From: an uncultured Bacteroidales bacterium
GTDB lineage: Bacteria; Bacteroidota; Bacteroidia; Bacteroidales; Bacteroidaceae
DNA: 64,000 bases
Assembly (NCBI GenBank): GCA_937914945.1
Contig: CALGJF010000009.1
Location: 1-64,000 of the forward strand
Direction: 5' to 3'
Below the pieces are notes generated by a model. It was given only the letters and a program-made list of their open reading frames with translations. It had not been told where the DNA came from and ran no database searches. The stretch's first letter is position 1. Each line of letters begins with the position of its first letter. The position numbers and the translations under genes were made by a program. Below are positions 52,341 through 60,913 of this stretch, one piece after another.

Positions 52341-55300
52341 ATGAAGGAAAAACTTAAAAAGGTATTATTGCTTGGTTCGGGCGCGTTGCGCATCGGTCAG
52401 GCCGGTGAGTTTGACTATTCTGGTTCACAAGCATTGAAGGCTCTTCGCGAGGAGGGTATTCAGTCGGTGCTTATCAACCCCAACGTTGCCACCATTCAAA
52501 CCTCGGAAGGAATTGCCGACAAGGTCTACTTCCTCCCTGTGGATGTGCACAATGTAGAGGAGATAATTAAAAAGGAACGTCCCGATGGAATATTGCTTGC
52601 CTTCGGTGGCCAGACTGCGCTTAACTGCGGTACAGAATTATATCAGAAAGGTATTCTTGAAAAGTACGGCGTAAAGGTGCTTGGAACATCGGTTGAGGCA
52701 ATAATGTATACCGAGGACCGCGACCTCTTTGTAAAGAAACTCGACGAGATTCCCATGAAGACACCCGTGAGCCAGGCTGTAGAGAGCATGGAGGATGCCT
52801 TGAGGGCTGCTCATGAGATAGGCTTCCCCGTTATGGTGCGTTCTGCTTATGCCCTTGGCGGCTTGGGCAGTGGTATCTGTCGCGATGAAGAGAGCTTTGT
52901 AAAACTTGCCGAAAGTGCCTTCACATTCTCTAACCAGATTCTTGTAGAGGAGTCTCTCAAAGGTTGGAAAGAGATAGAGTTCGAGGTAATCCGCGATGCC
53001 AACGACCACTGCTTTACAGTGGCAAGCATGGAGAACTTCGATCCTCTGGGTATTCACACCGGTGAGTCGATTGTGGTTGCTCCCACCTGTTCGCTCACCG
53101 AGGAGCAGGTGAAATTCATGCAAGAAATCTCGGTAAAAGCTATTCGCCATCTTGGAATTGTGGGTGAGTGTAATATACAATATGCCTTCAATGCCGAGAC
53201 AAACGACTACCGTGTAATTGAGGTAAATGCCCGTTTGAGCCGTTCATCGGCCCTTGCTTCAAAGGCTACCGGTTATCCACTTGCTTTTGTGGCAGCTAAA
53301 ATTGCACTCGGATATACCCTTGACCAGATAGGCGAGATGGGTACTCCCAATTCGGCATACAAAGCACCGGAACTCGATTACCTTATATGTAAGATTCCTC
53401 GTTGGGACCTCACAAAGTTTGCGGGTGTATCCCGTCAGATTGGTTCAAGCATGAAATCTGTGGGCGAAATCATGTCCATCGGCCGCAGTTTCGAGGAGGT
53501 TATACAGAAAGGCCTCCGCATGATAGGGCAGGGTATGCACGGATTTGTGGGTAATGAGCACACACACTTCGATAACCTTGACGAGGAACTTGCCAACCCC
53601 ACCGATATGCGTATCTTCTCCATTGCATCGGCTCTTGAAGAGGGGTACACAGTGGAACGCATCTGCGAACTCACAAAAATCGACCCTTGGTTTATCGGTA
53701 AACTAAAAAATATTGTCGATTACAAGACCGTTCTCATGGGTTATAACAGCCTTGAAGAACTCCCCGAGGAGGTATTGCGCCAGGCCAAGGTGCTCGGATT
53801 CTCCGATTTCCAGATTGCTCGTTTCGTTCTCAAAGACGAAAAGAACATGGAAACAGGTAACCTTGCAGTGCGTGCCCGCCGTAAAGAACTTGGTGTGCTC
53901 CCCGCTGTTAAGCGCATAAATACAGTAGCATCGGAACATCCCGAACTCACCAACTATCTGTATATGACCTATGGTGCCAAAGGATACGATGTAAACTACT
54001 ACAAGACCGACAAGGCCGTGGTTGTACTCGGATCTGGTGCATACCGCATCGGTTCATCGGTTGAGTTCGACTGGTGTTCGGTAAACGCCGTGCAGACAGC
54101 TCGTAAACTCGGTTACAAATCTATAATGATTAACTACAACCCCGAGACTGTATCTACCGACTACGATATGTGCGATCGTCTTTACTTCGACGAGCTCTCC
54201 TTGGAGCGTGTTCTCGATGTGATTGACCTTGAACAGCCCGGTGGCGTTATAGTTTCAGTGGGTGGTCAGATACCTAATAACCTTGCGATGAAGTTGCATC
54301 GTCAGTCGGTGCCCATCCTGGGTACATCGCCTTTGAGCATCGACCGCGCTGAGAATCGTCATAAATTCTCGGCAATGCTCGACCAGCTTGGTATAGACCA
54401 GCCTGCATGGAAGGAGCTTACCAGCATTGAGGACATGGAGGAGTTTGTAAATAAGGTGGGTTATCCCGTGCTTGTTCGTCCCTCATATGTGCTATCGGGC
54501 GCGGCAATGAACGTATGTTACAACGAAGAGGAGTTGCGCGAGTTCTTGAAGATGGCAGCCGAGGTATCAAAAGAGTTCCCCGTTGTGGTATCGCAGTTTA
54601 TGATAGATACCAAGGAGATTGAGTTTGATGCCGTGGCGCAGAATGGCGAGGTTGTGGAGTATGCAATCTCTGAACACGTTGAGTTTGCCGGGGTACACTC
54701 GGGTGATGCAACACTTGTGTTCCCCGCACAGAAGATATACTTTGAAACGGCACGTCGCATAAAGAAGATAAGCCGTCGCATTGCAAAAGAGTTAAACATC
54801 TCGGGCCCCTTCAACATACAGTTCCTTGCAAAGAACAACGAGGTAAAGGTTATCGAGTGTAACTTGCGTGCCAGCCGTTCTTTCCCCTTTGTTTCAAAGA
54901 TATTGAAACGTAATTTCATCGAAACTGCTACCCGCATAATGCTTGGTGCTCCTTATAGCCGCCCCGATAAATCGGCATTCGATATCGATTGGATAGGTGT
55001 TAAGGCGTCGCAGTTCTCATTCTCTCGTCTGCACAAGGCCGACCCCGTGCTCGGTGTTGATATGTCATCTACCGGTGAGGTTGGTTGCATAGGCGACGAC
55101 TTTGAAGAGGCATTGTTAAACGCAATGATAGCAGTAGGGTACAATGTTCCCGAGAAGAATGTTATGGTATCTTCGGGTGCATCAAAATCAAAAGTGGATT
55201 TGCTGGAATCAACAGCTATTCTTGCGCAGAAGGGTTATAATATTTTCGCAACATCGGGTACAGCCAAGTTCCTCAACGAGAACGGAATAAATGCTACTCC

Positions 55301-55562
55301 TGTAATGTGGCCCGACGAGAACCCCGATGCCGATAATAACGTGATGCAGATGATTGCCGAACACCGTTTCGACCTTATCATAAATATTCCCAAGAATCAC
55401 ACCAAACGTGAACTTACCAATGGATATAGAATACGTCGTGCGGCAATTGATCACAATATTCCTCTCATTACCAATGCGCGCCTGGCAAGTGCCTTTATAC
55501 GTGCGTTCTGCAAAATAGATGTAAACGAGCTGCCTGTGAAGAGCTGGGACGAATATAAGTAA
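52341..55562 (+). CDS. carB: carbamoyl-phosphate synthase large subunit
   Basis: 1073 residues, full length. Makes carbamoyl phosphate for pyrimidines and arginine. Two homologous ATP-grasp halves (about 1-550 and 551-940) and a C-terminal MGS allosteric domain (about 941-1073). KVLLLGSGALRIGQAGEFDYSGSQ opens half one and VVVLGSGAYRIGSSVEFDWCSV half two. The small glutaminase subunit carA, usually adjacent, is not in this window; the gene before is purF. Confidence 0.96.
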   Translation: MKEKLKKVLLLGSGALRIGQAGEFDYSGSQALKALREEGIQSVLINPNVATIQTSEGIADKVYFLPVDVHNVEEIIKKERPDGILLAFGGQTALNCGTELYQKGILEKYGVKVLGTSVEAIMYTEDRDLFVKKLDEIPMKTPVSQAVESMEDALRAAHEIGFPVMVRSAYALGGLGSGICRDEESFVKLAESAFTFSNQILVEESLKGWKEIEFEVIRDANDHCFTVASMENFDPLGIHTGESIVVAPTCSLTEEQVKFMQEISVKAIRHLGIVGECNIQYAFNAETNDYRVIEVNARLSRSSALASKATGYPLAFVAAKIALGYTLDQIGEMGTPNSAYKAPELDYLICKIPRWDLTKFAGVSRQIGSSMKSVGEIMSIGRSFEEVIQKGLRMIGQGMHGFVGNEHTHFDNLDEELANPTDMRIFSIASALEEGYTVERICELTKIDPWFIGKLKNIVDYKTVLMGYNSLEELPEEVLRQAKVLGFSDFQIARFVLKDEKNMETGNLAVRARRKELGVLPAVKRINTVASEHPELTNYLYMTYGAKGYDVNYYKTDKAVVVLGSGAYRIGSSVEFDWCSVNAVQTARKLGYKSIMINYNPETVSTDYDMCDRLYFDELSLERVLDVIDLEQPGGVIVSVGGQIPNNLAMKLHRQSVPILGTSPLSIDRAENRHKFSAMLDQLGIDQPAWKELTSIEDMEEFVNKVGYPVLVRPSYVLSGAAMNVCYNEEELREFLKMAAEVSKEFPVVVSQFMIDTKEIEFDAVAQNGEVVEYAISEHVEFAGVHSGDATLVFPAQKIYFETARRIKKISRRIAKELNISGPFNIQFLAKNNEVKVIECNLRASRSFPFVSKILKRNFIETATRIMLGAPYSRPDKSAFDIDWIGVKASQFSFSRLHKADPVLGVDMSSTGEVGCIGDDFEEALLNAMIAVGYNVPEKNVMVSSGASKSKVDLLESTAILAQKGYNIFATSGTAKFLNENGINATPVMWPDENPDADNNVMQMIAEHRFDLIINIPKNHTKRELTNGYRIRRAAIDHNIPLITNARLASAFIRAFCKIDVNELPVKSWDEYK

Positions 55563-55579
55563 CAAAGCATAACATCTAT

Positions 55580-55627
55580 TTTTAATACATAGGTAGCTTG
55601 CCATGGCAAGCTACCTATGTATTAAAA
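55580..55627. terminator. 48-bp perfect palindrome after carB
   Basis: Arms around the centre CCATGG pair without mismatch from about 55580 to 55627 (GGTAGCTTGCC / GGCAAGCTACC core, TTTTAATACATA outer), T- and A-rich ends. Terminator in either direction. Confidence 0.8.
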
Positions 55628-55687
55628 TTGAACAAATGCTCTACAATAGTTGTTATTCTTCTTGTTAAATGTCAATTATAAATAATA

Positions 55688-55867
55688 ATGAAAAAGAACT
55701 ACATTAAAGCCACAGTGTCGGTAGTTGATATTATTCCGTGCAATATAATTGCAGCATCTATCAATGAAAGGCCCGGCTCATGGAACGAAGTCCATGGAAA
55801 TGAAAACAGAGAGAGCAGTGGAGTCAATCAGAAACCTTGCGAGTGGGGCAATCTGTGGAATAAATAG
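55688..55867 (+). CDS. small 59-residue protein
   Basis: ATG to TAG. Starts MKKNYIKATVSVVDIIPCN, followed by IIAASINERPGSWNEV and a C-terminal KPCEWGNLWNK. The pattern MKK-x-YIKP/A-x-x-x-VV(D/E)-(I/L) followed by an I-L-A-A-S segment is recurrent in short Bacteroidales proteins that tend to escape annotation, so I believe it is real. Two cysteines. It has its own terminator (55883) and lies just after the carB terminator. Function unknown. Confidence 0.7.
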   Translation: MKKNYIKATVSVVDIIPCNIIAASINERPGSWNEVHGNENRESSGVNQKPCEWGNLWNK

Positions 55868-55882
55868 AATTCAACATGCCCA

Positions 55883-55906
55883 AACCACATGATGTTGTGG
55901 TTTTTT
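55883..55906 (+). terminator. terminator after the small protein
   Basis: AACCACA (55883-55889), loop, TGTGGTT (55896-55902) running into T6. Confidence 0.8.
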
Positions 55907-55928
55907 ATGCAAAAAAACAGCCGAACTG

Positions 55929-55959
55929 TTGCATAGTTAAAAATATCTTCTTACCTTTG
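55929..55959 (+). promoter_or_regulatory. tRNA-His promoter
   Basis: TTG at 55929-55931, 20-base spacer, TACCTTTG at 55952-55959. Start of transcription near 55966. Confidence 0.72.
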
Positions 55960-55990
55960 CAACGCTTTAAGGGAAACCGCAAAGTTGAAT

Positions 55991-56065
55991 GGTGGTTATA
56001 GTTCAGCTGGTTAGAATGTCGGATTGTGGTTCCGAAGGTCGTGGGTTCGAGTCCCACTATCCACC
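55991..56065 (+). tRNA. tRNA-His (anticodon GTG)
   Basis: 75 bases including the extra G(-1) at 55991, which pairs with C73 as is diagnostic for tRNA-His. Anticodon stem TCGGA/TCCGA around TTGTGGT; T arm GTGGG-TTCGAGT-CCCAC. The acceptor stem GTGGTTA/TATCCAC has a T-T mismatch at pair 5-68, where I would expect A-T. CCA is not encoded. Terminator follows. Confidence 0.95.
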
Positions 56066-56070
56066 CAAGG

Positions 56071-56098
56071 GAGAGAAGTTAACGCTTCTCTCTTTTTT
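56071..56098 (+). terminator. tRNA-His terminator
   Basis: GAGAGAAG (56071-56078), loop TTAACG, CTTCTCTC (56085-56092) then T6. Confidence 0.88.
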
Positions 56099-56112
56099 GT
56101 TTATATTTTTTA

Positions 56113-56143
56113 TTGCTTTCTTCTGTTTTTTACCTTATTTTCG
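56113..56143 (+). promoter_or_regulatory. promoter of the TonB-domain/pepP/GDPD operon
   Basis: TTG at 56113-56115, 20-base spacer, TATTTTCG at 56136-56143; transcription starts about 12 bases before the ATG at 56162. Confidence 0.6.
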
Positions 56144-56161
56144 CAAATAAAACCAAAGACC

Positions 56162-56650
56162 ATGATACAACGAATATTTTTGATACTCATCTTGTTGCTT
56201 TCTGTCTCTTTTAGCCTCATGGCGCAGTCCTCGAGAAAGAAGAAAGACGATGTTATAGTGATGCCGCAATATCCCGGCGGGCATGAAAAAATGATTGAAT
56301 ATCTGTTTCTTGAGACTAATTACCCCGATGAAGCATACGAAAAATACGAGACAGGCGAGGTGCTTGTGGGGTTTACCGTAGAAGCCGATGGCCATATTTC
56401 CATGGCGCAGGTGCTTAAAGGGGTTTCTCCATCACTTGATGCCGAGGCGGTACGCGTGGTAAAGAGTATGCCGAAATGGATACCGGGTACACGAAACGGC
56501 AGGCCTGTGCGTGCAGAGCTCTCCATTCCCATCAATTTCAAATTAATACAAAAAAATCACTATTATAATGCCAAAGCAAAGGAGAATGGTATTACAAAGA
56601 TGAAGGAGCGTGAGAAACGCCGCGAGGCAAAATGGTGGTATGGAGAATAA
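56162..56650 (+). CDS. secreted TonB C-terminal-domain protein
   Basis: 162 residues. Signal peptide about 1-22 (IFLILILLLSVSFSLMAQ), basic linker, then a TonB C-terminal domain: PQYPGGHEKMIEYL, GEVLVGFTVEADGHI, LDAEAVRVVKSMPKWIPG and SIPINFKL. No transmembrane anchor for ExbB/D, so a free periplasmic TonB-like domain. The frame extends upstream into the tRNA-His gene, which is excluded; the ATG at 56162 precedes the signal peptide. The next gene starts 13 bases later. It is a second protein of this kind in the window (the other is at 12002). Confidence 0.82.
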   Translation: MIQRIFLILILLLSVSFSLMAQSSRKKKDDVIVMPQYPGGHEKMIEYLFLETNYPDEAYEKYETGEVLVGFTVEADGHISMAQVLKGVSPSLDAEAVRVVKSMPKWIPGTRNGRPVRAELSIPINFKLIQKNHYYNAKAKENGITKMKEREKRREAKWWYGE

Positions 56651-56663
56651 AAGATACGTAATT

Positions 56664-58448
56664 ATGACTATAAATGAAATTCCCGCACGCATAGAGGCGT
56701 TACGTGGTTATATGAGAGCTAACGGGCTTGCAGCCTTCATCGTGGTAAGCAGCGATTCCCATAGTAGCGAGTATGTGGCCGATTGTTGGAAATCGCGTGA
56801 ATGGCTTTCGGGATTCGATGGCTCTGCGGGTACAGCCGTTGTAACCCTTGACGATGCCCGATTGTGGACCGATTCGCGCTATTGGCTTGCAGCAGAGAAA
56901 TCATTGGTTGCCACCGGCTTTTCGTTAATGAAGGATGGTGATAACGGCACTCCTTCAATAACCGAATGGCTCTGTTCTGTATTGGAGCATGGCAACGTTA
57001 TTGGTGTAGATGGCACGGTGTGTTCCATAGCCGAAACAAAGGATTGGGCCGCCGAGCTTTCAGCCCATGGCTTGCGTCTCGATGCTTCTCACACCCCGTT
57101 CGATACCATATGGCAGGGCCGTCCTTCCATTCCCACAGACAAGGCTGTGATTATGCCTCTTGAAACAGCAGGCGAGAGTGTGTCGTCTAAATTATGTTGT
57201 TTGCGTGAGTTACTTGCCGATAAAGGTGCAGCCGGTATGCTTGTAACCATGCTCGACGAGGTGGCATGGCTCACCAATCTGCGCGGCAACGATGTGGCCT
57301 ACAATCCTGTTGTTGTATCCTATATGCTTGTAACTGCAACCGATGCAACGCTTTTTATCCTTCCCCAGAAATTGACTCCCGATGTGGTGGCGCATCTTGC
57401 CGAATCCAATATTGCGACTGCCGATTATAATGATGTATGGGCAGCCCTTGCTGCATACGAAGGTGATACAATATTGTTGCAACCCACACGCTGTAATCGT
57501 GCGGTGATAGAACATCTGAATCCCGCCTGCCAACCTATATTTGCCGATTCGCCTGTAGCCATAATGAAGGCGGTTAAGAACGAAGTGGAGATTTTGGGTT
57601 TCAAGAAAGCCATGCTTGCCGAGGGCATTGCCATGGTGAAACTGCTCCATTGGCTGAAACCGGCAGTGAAGCGTGGCGGTGTTACCGAGCTTGATGTAGA
57701 TAAACAATTGACAATATTCCGTAGCGAAGACAGCAACTTCACAGGTCTTAGTTTTGCCACCATCGCTGCCTATGGACCCAATGCAGCCATAGTACATTAT
57801 GAGCCCACCGAGAAGGATAACGCCTTGCTGCAACCTCATGGATTCCTATTGCTCGATTGCGGTGGGCAGTATAATTGTGGAACAACAGATATAACCCGTA
57901 CCATCCCTCTTGGTGCGTTGAGCGAGGAGGAGCGTCGCAGCTACACCCTTGTGCTGCGCGGTCATATATCGCTGGCAATGGCAAAATTCCCATTGGGCAC
58001 CTGCGGTACGCAACTCGATGTTCTTGCCCGTCAATGGCTGTGGCAACAGGGTGAGAACTATTTGCACGGCACCGGTCATGGGGTAGGGCATTTCCTCAAT
58101 GTTCATGAGGGCCCTCATCAAATACGCATGAACAATATGCCGGCACCGTTACTTCCCGGTGTAACCGTTACCAACGAACCGGGCCTTTACAAAGCGGGGC
58201 GTTACGGCATACGCATTGAGAATACAATGCTTGTGAAACAATATACCGAAACGGAGTTTGGGCAATTCTGTGCAATGGAGCCACTCACCATCTGCCCCAT
58301 AGATACAACTGCGGTAGTACCTGAGTTGTTGGGTGCAGAAGCAACAGCCTATCTCAATGAATATCATAGAATGGTGTATGAAACACTTGCACCACATTTG
58401 AGCGGTGGGTGTCTGGAATTCCTCGAAGAGGCCTGCAAGCCAATATAA
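56664..58448 (+). CDS. Xaa-Pro aminopeptidase (M24B)
   Basis: 594 residues, the long three-domain form of aminopeptidase P. It removes an N-terminal residue before proline. Two creatinase-like N-terminal domains (about 5-290) precede the pita-bread metalloprotease domain (about 300-525). Metal ligands: DCGG and TTDITRT aspartates, His in GHGVGHFLNVHEGP, and Glu in TNEPG and GIRIENTM. Start at the ATG 56664 (MTINEIPARIEALR); the frame further upstream overlaps the TonB-domain gene. The next gene begins one base after its stop. Confidence 0.93.
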   Translation: MTINEIPARIEALRGYMRANGLAAFIVVSSDSHSSEYVADCWKSREWLSGFDGSAGTAVVTLDDARLWTDSRYWLAAEKSLVATGFSLMKDGDNGTPSITEWLCSVLEHGNVIGVDGTVCSIAETKDWAAELSAHGLRLDASHTPFDTIWQGRPSIPTDKAVIMPLETAGESVSSKLCCLRELLADKGAAGMLVTMLDEVAWLTNLRGNDVAYNPVVVSYMLVTATDATLFILPQKLTPDVVAHLAESNIATADYNDVWAALAAYEGDTILLQPTRCNRAVIEHLNPACQPIFADSPVAIMKAVKNEVEILGFKKAMLAEGIAMVKLLHWLKPAVKRGGVTELDVDKQLTIFRSEDSNFTGLSFATIAAYGPNAAIVHYEPTEKDNALLQPHGFLLLDCGGQYNCGTTDITRTIPLGALSEEERRSYTLVLRGHISLAMAKFPLGTCGTQLDVLARQWLWQQGENYLHGTGHGVGHFLNVHEGPHQIRMNNMPAPLLPGVTVTNEPGLYKAGRYGIRIENTMLVKQYTETEFGQFCAMEPLTICPIDTTAVVPELLGAEATAYLNEYHRMVYETLAPHLSGGCLEFLEEACKPI

Positions 58449-58449
58449 A

Positions 58450-59217
58450 ATGAAACAAATTTCATTTATACTGTTAGCTATCTTCTTTGCTTCATGTGGC
58501 GGCAAGGTAGCGCAAAGCCCTATGGAGTTGATAGCACATGCCGGGGGCAATGTAGGTGTGCATTACAGTAATTCGCGAGAGGCACTTGAAAAATCTATAT
58601 CCGAGGGATTTCGTTACATTGAACTCGACTTGATTTATACTGCCGACAGCATTTTGGTTGCTGCACACGATTGGGAGTGGTTTAATAAAATCACAGGTTT
58701 TGAACAGAAGGGCGACACGGCCCCCACGTTTGCCGACTTCTCGTCGCGTCGCATCCATGGGAAATACACTCCATTGTCAGCTGCCGATATTAATGCGGTC
58801 TTTGAGAACGATACCACAATATATCTGGTAACCGACAAAATCTCCTCTCCCGCGCTTCTTGCCCAAAATTTCCCGCGCTTAAAAGAGCGTATGGTGGTCG
58901 AGGCATTCAGTTACAGCGATTATGAGGCGTTGCGCCGCGAAGGGTATTATCGCGTGATGTATTCGTGTATGGCAACCGACCTGAGTGGCTCGCTTGTAAA
59001 GCACATGCTTTTGCATGCTCTTTTCAGCGGTCCCAAGATTGAGTGGATAACAATGTATGTGGGTGAACTCAACAATATAGCGTTTCGCCTGGTTGATGCA
59101 CTTGTGGATTTTAATATGGCATTGTTTACCATAAATAATTATTCCGAAATTCCGCACGATAATTTATCCGATATAAATAAGGTGAAGATGATTTACACCG
59201 ATAAATTGATACCATAA
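58450..59217 (+). CDS. glycerophosphodiester phosphodiesterase-like lipoprotein
   Basis: 255 residues. Lipobox FASC with Cys16. GDPD domain: LIAHAGG (the family's HRG region), YIELDLIYTADSILVAAHDWEW with the E-x-D and HD metal/catalytic residues. It hydrolyses glycerophosphodiesters from lipid turnover, probably at the periplasmic face. The first motif has HAGG rather than HRG, so activity may differ. The start is the ATG at 58450, which follows the pepP stop; an upstream in-frame start at 58405 would lie inside pepP. Confidence 0.83.
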   Translation: MKQISFILLAIFFASCGGKVAQSPMELIAHAGGNVGVHYSNSREALEKSISEGFRYIELDLIYTADSILVAAHDWEWFNKITGFEQKGDTAPTFADFSSRRIHGKYTPLSAADINAVFENDTTIYLVTDKISSPALLAQNFPRLKERMVVEAFSYSDYEALRREGYYRVMYSCMATDLSGSLVKHMLLHALFSGPKIEWITMYVGELNNIAFRLVDALVDFNMALFTINNYSEIPHDNLSDINKVKMIYTDKLIP

Positions 59218-59252
59218 AAAAACAGCACCCGCGGGTGCTGTTTTTTTATGGT
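59211..59252. terminator. 42-bp perfect palindrome between converging genes
   Basis: Arms 59211-59231 and 59232-59252 are exact complements, with no loop bases: CAGCACCCG/CGGGTGCTG core and A7/T7 flanks. It includes the GDPD stop codon and also ends the FHA-SPOR transcript. Confidence 0.88.
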
Positions 59253-59253
59253 A

Positions 59254-59745
59254 TTACTCCTCATCGGGGGTATGCAGAATAAGTGTTGTTGCGCCAAGCG
59301 TTATTATGGCGCCGGCCTCAATGCGCAATCTCTCCTTGTTGCCCAAAATACGGTTCATTACAAATGTACCTGTAACACTTTGGTTGTCGCGTATTGTGTA
59401 AATAAGCTCGTCGCCGTAGCCGCGTTTCACGTTCACTATGCAGTGGCGGCGGTCCATGCTGGGGTCGCTGGTTTCAATGGGCAGTGTAACCACTGTTCCT
59501 TTGTTGTAACGCCCAATAAGGTTGTCGCCCTCTTGCAATGGGAGTGTCTGCTTGAAGCAGAAACGATTCTCTATAACTGTGAGGTATCCCAGATCCTCGG
59601 TTTCCACCTCCTCGTCATCGCCTATGCGCACGGTAAAACTTTTGCGGCACTGCTCGCACTCAAATACAAGCGATTGCCCCACCTCGTATCCGCTTGCATC
59701 AAAGTCGATAGGGTGGTCGCACTTGGGGCAGATAATCTTTTTCAT
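59254..59745 (-). CDS. zinc-ribbon and FHA-domain protein
   Basis: 163 residues. N-terminal zinc ribbon with CPKC (6, 9) and CEQC (30, 33). The rest (about 70-155) is a forkhead-associated domain, which binds phosphothreonine peptides: NLIGRYNKGTV, SDPSMDRRHCIVNV and a GAIITLGATTLIL strand. No kinase is nearby. Its ATG is directly after the stop of the HU/SPOR gene (TAAATG), so the two are translated together. Confidence 0.87.
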   Translation of the reverse strand: MKKIICPKCDHPIDFDASGYEVGQSLVFECEQCRKSFTVRIGDDEEVETEDLGYLTVIENRFCFKQTLPLQEGDNLIGRYNKGTVVTLPIETSDPSMDRRHCIVNVKRGYGDELIYTIRDNQSVTGTFVMNRILGNKERLRIEAGAIITLGATTLILHTPDEE

Positions 59746-60774
59746 TTATTGGGCATTTGTTTGTAGAATCCACGCATCGGGGAAGGTGCTTTTCAATTCC
59801 TTTACCACCTCCATGGCTGCTTTGTTGCTCTCGTACTCGCCTATGGAGATACGATGCCTTCCTCCACCTTTTACAACAGAGTAATTTGCTGTCATCTTGG
59901 CCGAAAGTTCCTCTATTGCAAGTTGCGCGTTGCTCTCGTTGGGGGAACTTGCCACTATTATGTGATATGTCTTTCTGTTTTCAACGACAACCTCGGCAGG
60001 TTTCTCGTTTGTTACAGGGGATTCAATGGCTGTTTCGGCTGCAACCAAGGCTGTCGGCGCCTTCTCATGCTTCTTTGCAACGGGTGTGGCTATGTTGCCA
60101 TAGGTGTCTATGGGCATGATTTCGCAGTTACCCTCCTCGTTTGTTACATGCTTGGGTGCGGGTGCGCTTATCTGTTGCATGAGAGAAATCTGCTCGCTTG
60201 AAGCGAAGCCGGTAAACGATGCCTGCATGCTCTTTTTGTATGCGCTGTCGCTCATGGGGGTAACAAATATGAACGTGAGTATAATTGCCGCTGCAATGGC
60301 TATGTACTTGCCCAAGTCGCGGCGTTTTATTACAATGTTCTTATCCTCGCAGTCTCGCAACAATGGGAATGCAAAAGGCTCGAAACCAAAATTTGCGGGG
60401 TCGTCAATGCCGTTGGCATCAACCTCAAACGATAACTCTCCTTTTATATTCATGTGGAAGGTGCCAAGCTCGCCAAAGCGTACAACGCTGTCGCGTGTAA
60501 GTGTGTCGTGCAAAATTTTTATATCGTTGTTCATCTTTTTGCCGGCCTCTTCGTAGGTAAGCTGCTCGCGGTCAATGTACTCCGAAATGAGCAAGGCATC
60601 GTCGGCCTTTACCTGCGGGTTGAATCGCATGGTGCGATAAGGGGGCACGAAAACGCGCTCCTCTACATTGTAGTGAGCAGGCACCTCATCGGCCAGGAAT
60701 GCACCCATTCCAGGTATAATTACGCAGTTGTGTCGCGCAACAAGGTACGATATGTATTTTATCAAATTTTCCAC
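59746..60774 (-). CDS. HU-like/SPOR membrane protein
   Basis: 342 residues. N-terminal HU-related domains of the CCDC81-like type (about 1-135; ISYLVARHNCVIIPGMGAF and FGELGTFHMN). Single transmembrane helix about 157-173 (YIAIAAAIILTFIFV). C-terminal SPOR domain about 265-340 (TYHIIVASSPNESNAQLAIEEL) which binds denuded septal peptidoglycan. This architecture is seen in Bacteroidota cell-envelope proteins and suggests a role linking cytoplasm to the division site. In an operon with the FHA gene. Confidence 0.88.
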   Translation of the reverse strand: MENLIKYISYLVARHNCVIIPGMGAFLADEVPAHYNVEERVFVPPYRTMRFNPQVKADDALLISEYIDREQLTYEEAGKKMNNDIKILHDTLTRDSVVRFGELGTFHMNIKGELSFEVDANGIDDPANFGFEPFAFPLLRDCEDKNIVIKRRDLGKYIAIAAAIILTFIFVTPMSDSAYKKSMQASFTGFASSEQISLMQQISAPAPKHVTNEEGNCEIMPIDTYGNIATPVAKKHEKAPTALVAAETAIESPVTNEKPAEVVVENRKTYHIIVASSPNESNAQLAIEELSAKMTANYSVVKGGGRHRISIGEYESNKAAMEVVKELKSTFPDAWILQTNAQ

Positions 60775-60857
60775 GTAGCAAAAATAATAAAAAAAGCTCT
60801 TTTGGCAATAGCTTTATCAATAAAAATTATATGATAATAACTCTTTTAATACGTTCC

Positions 60858-60891
60858 TTTTGAAAATGCTGATAAAAAAGCGCTATCTTCG
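60858..60891 (+). promoter_or_regulatory. promoter of the U32 peptidase gene
   Basis: TTTTG at 60858-60862, 21-base spacer, TATCTTCG at 60884-60891; ATG at 60914 lies about 16 bases after the likely start of transcription. Confidence 0.65.
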
Positions 60892-60913
60892 CGGTGTTAA
60901 ACAATGAGCAGAT

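Noticed and set aside
56024..56161. Longer N-terminus for the TonB-domain gene
   Set aside because: It would start inside tRNA-His and read through its terminator.
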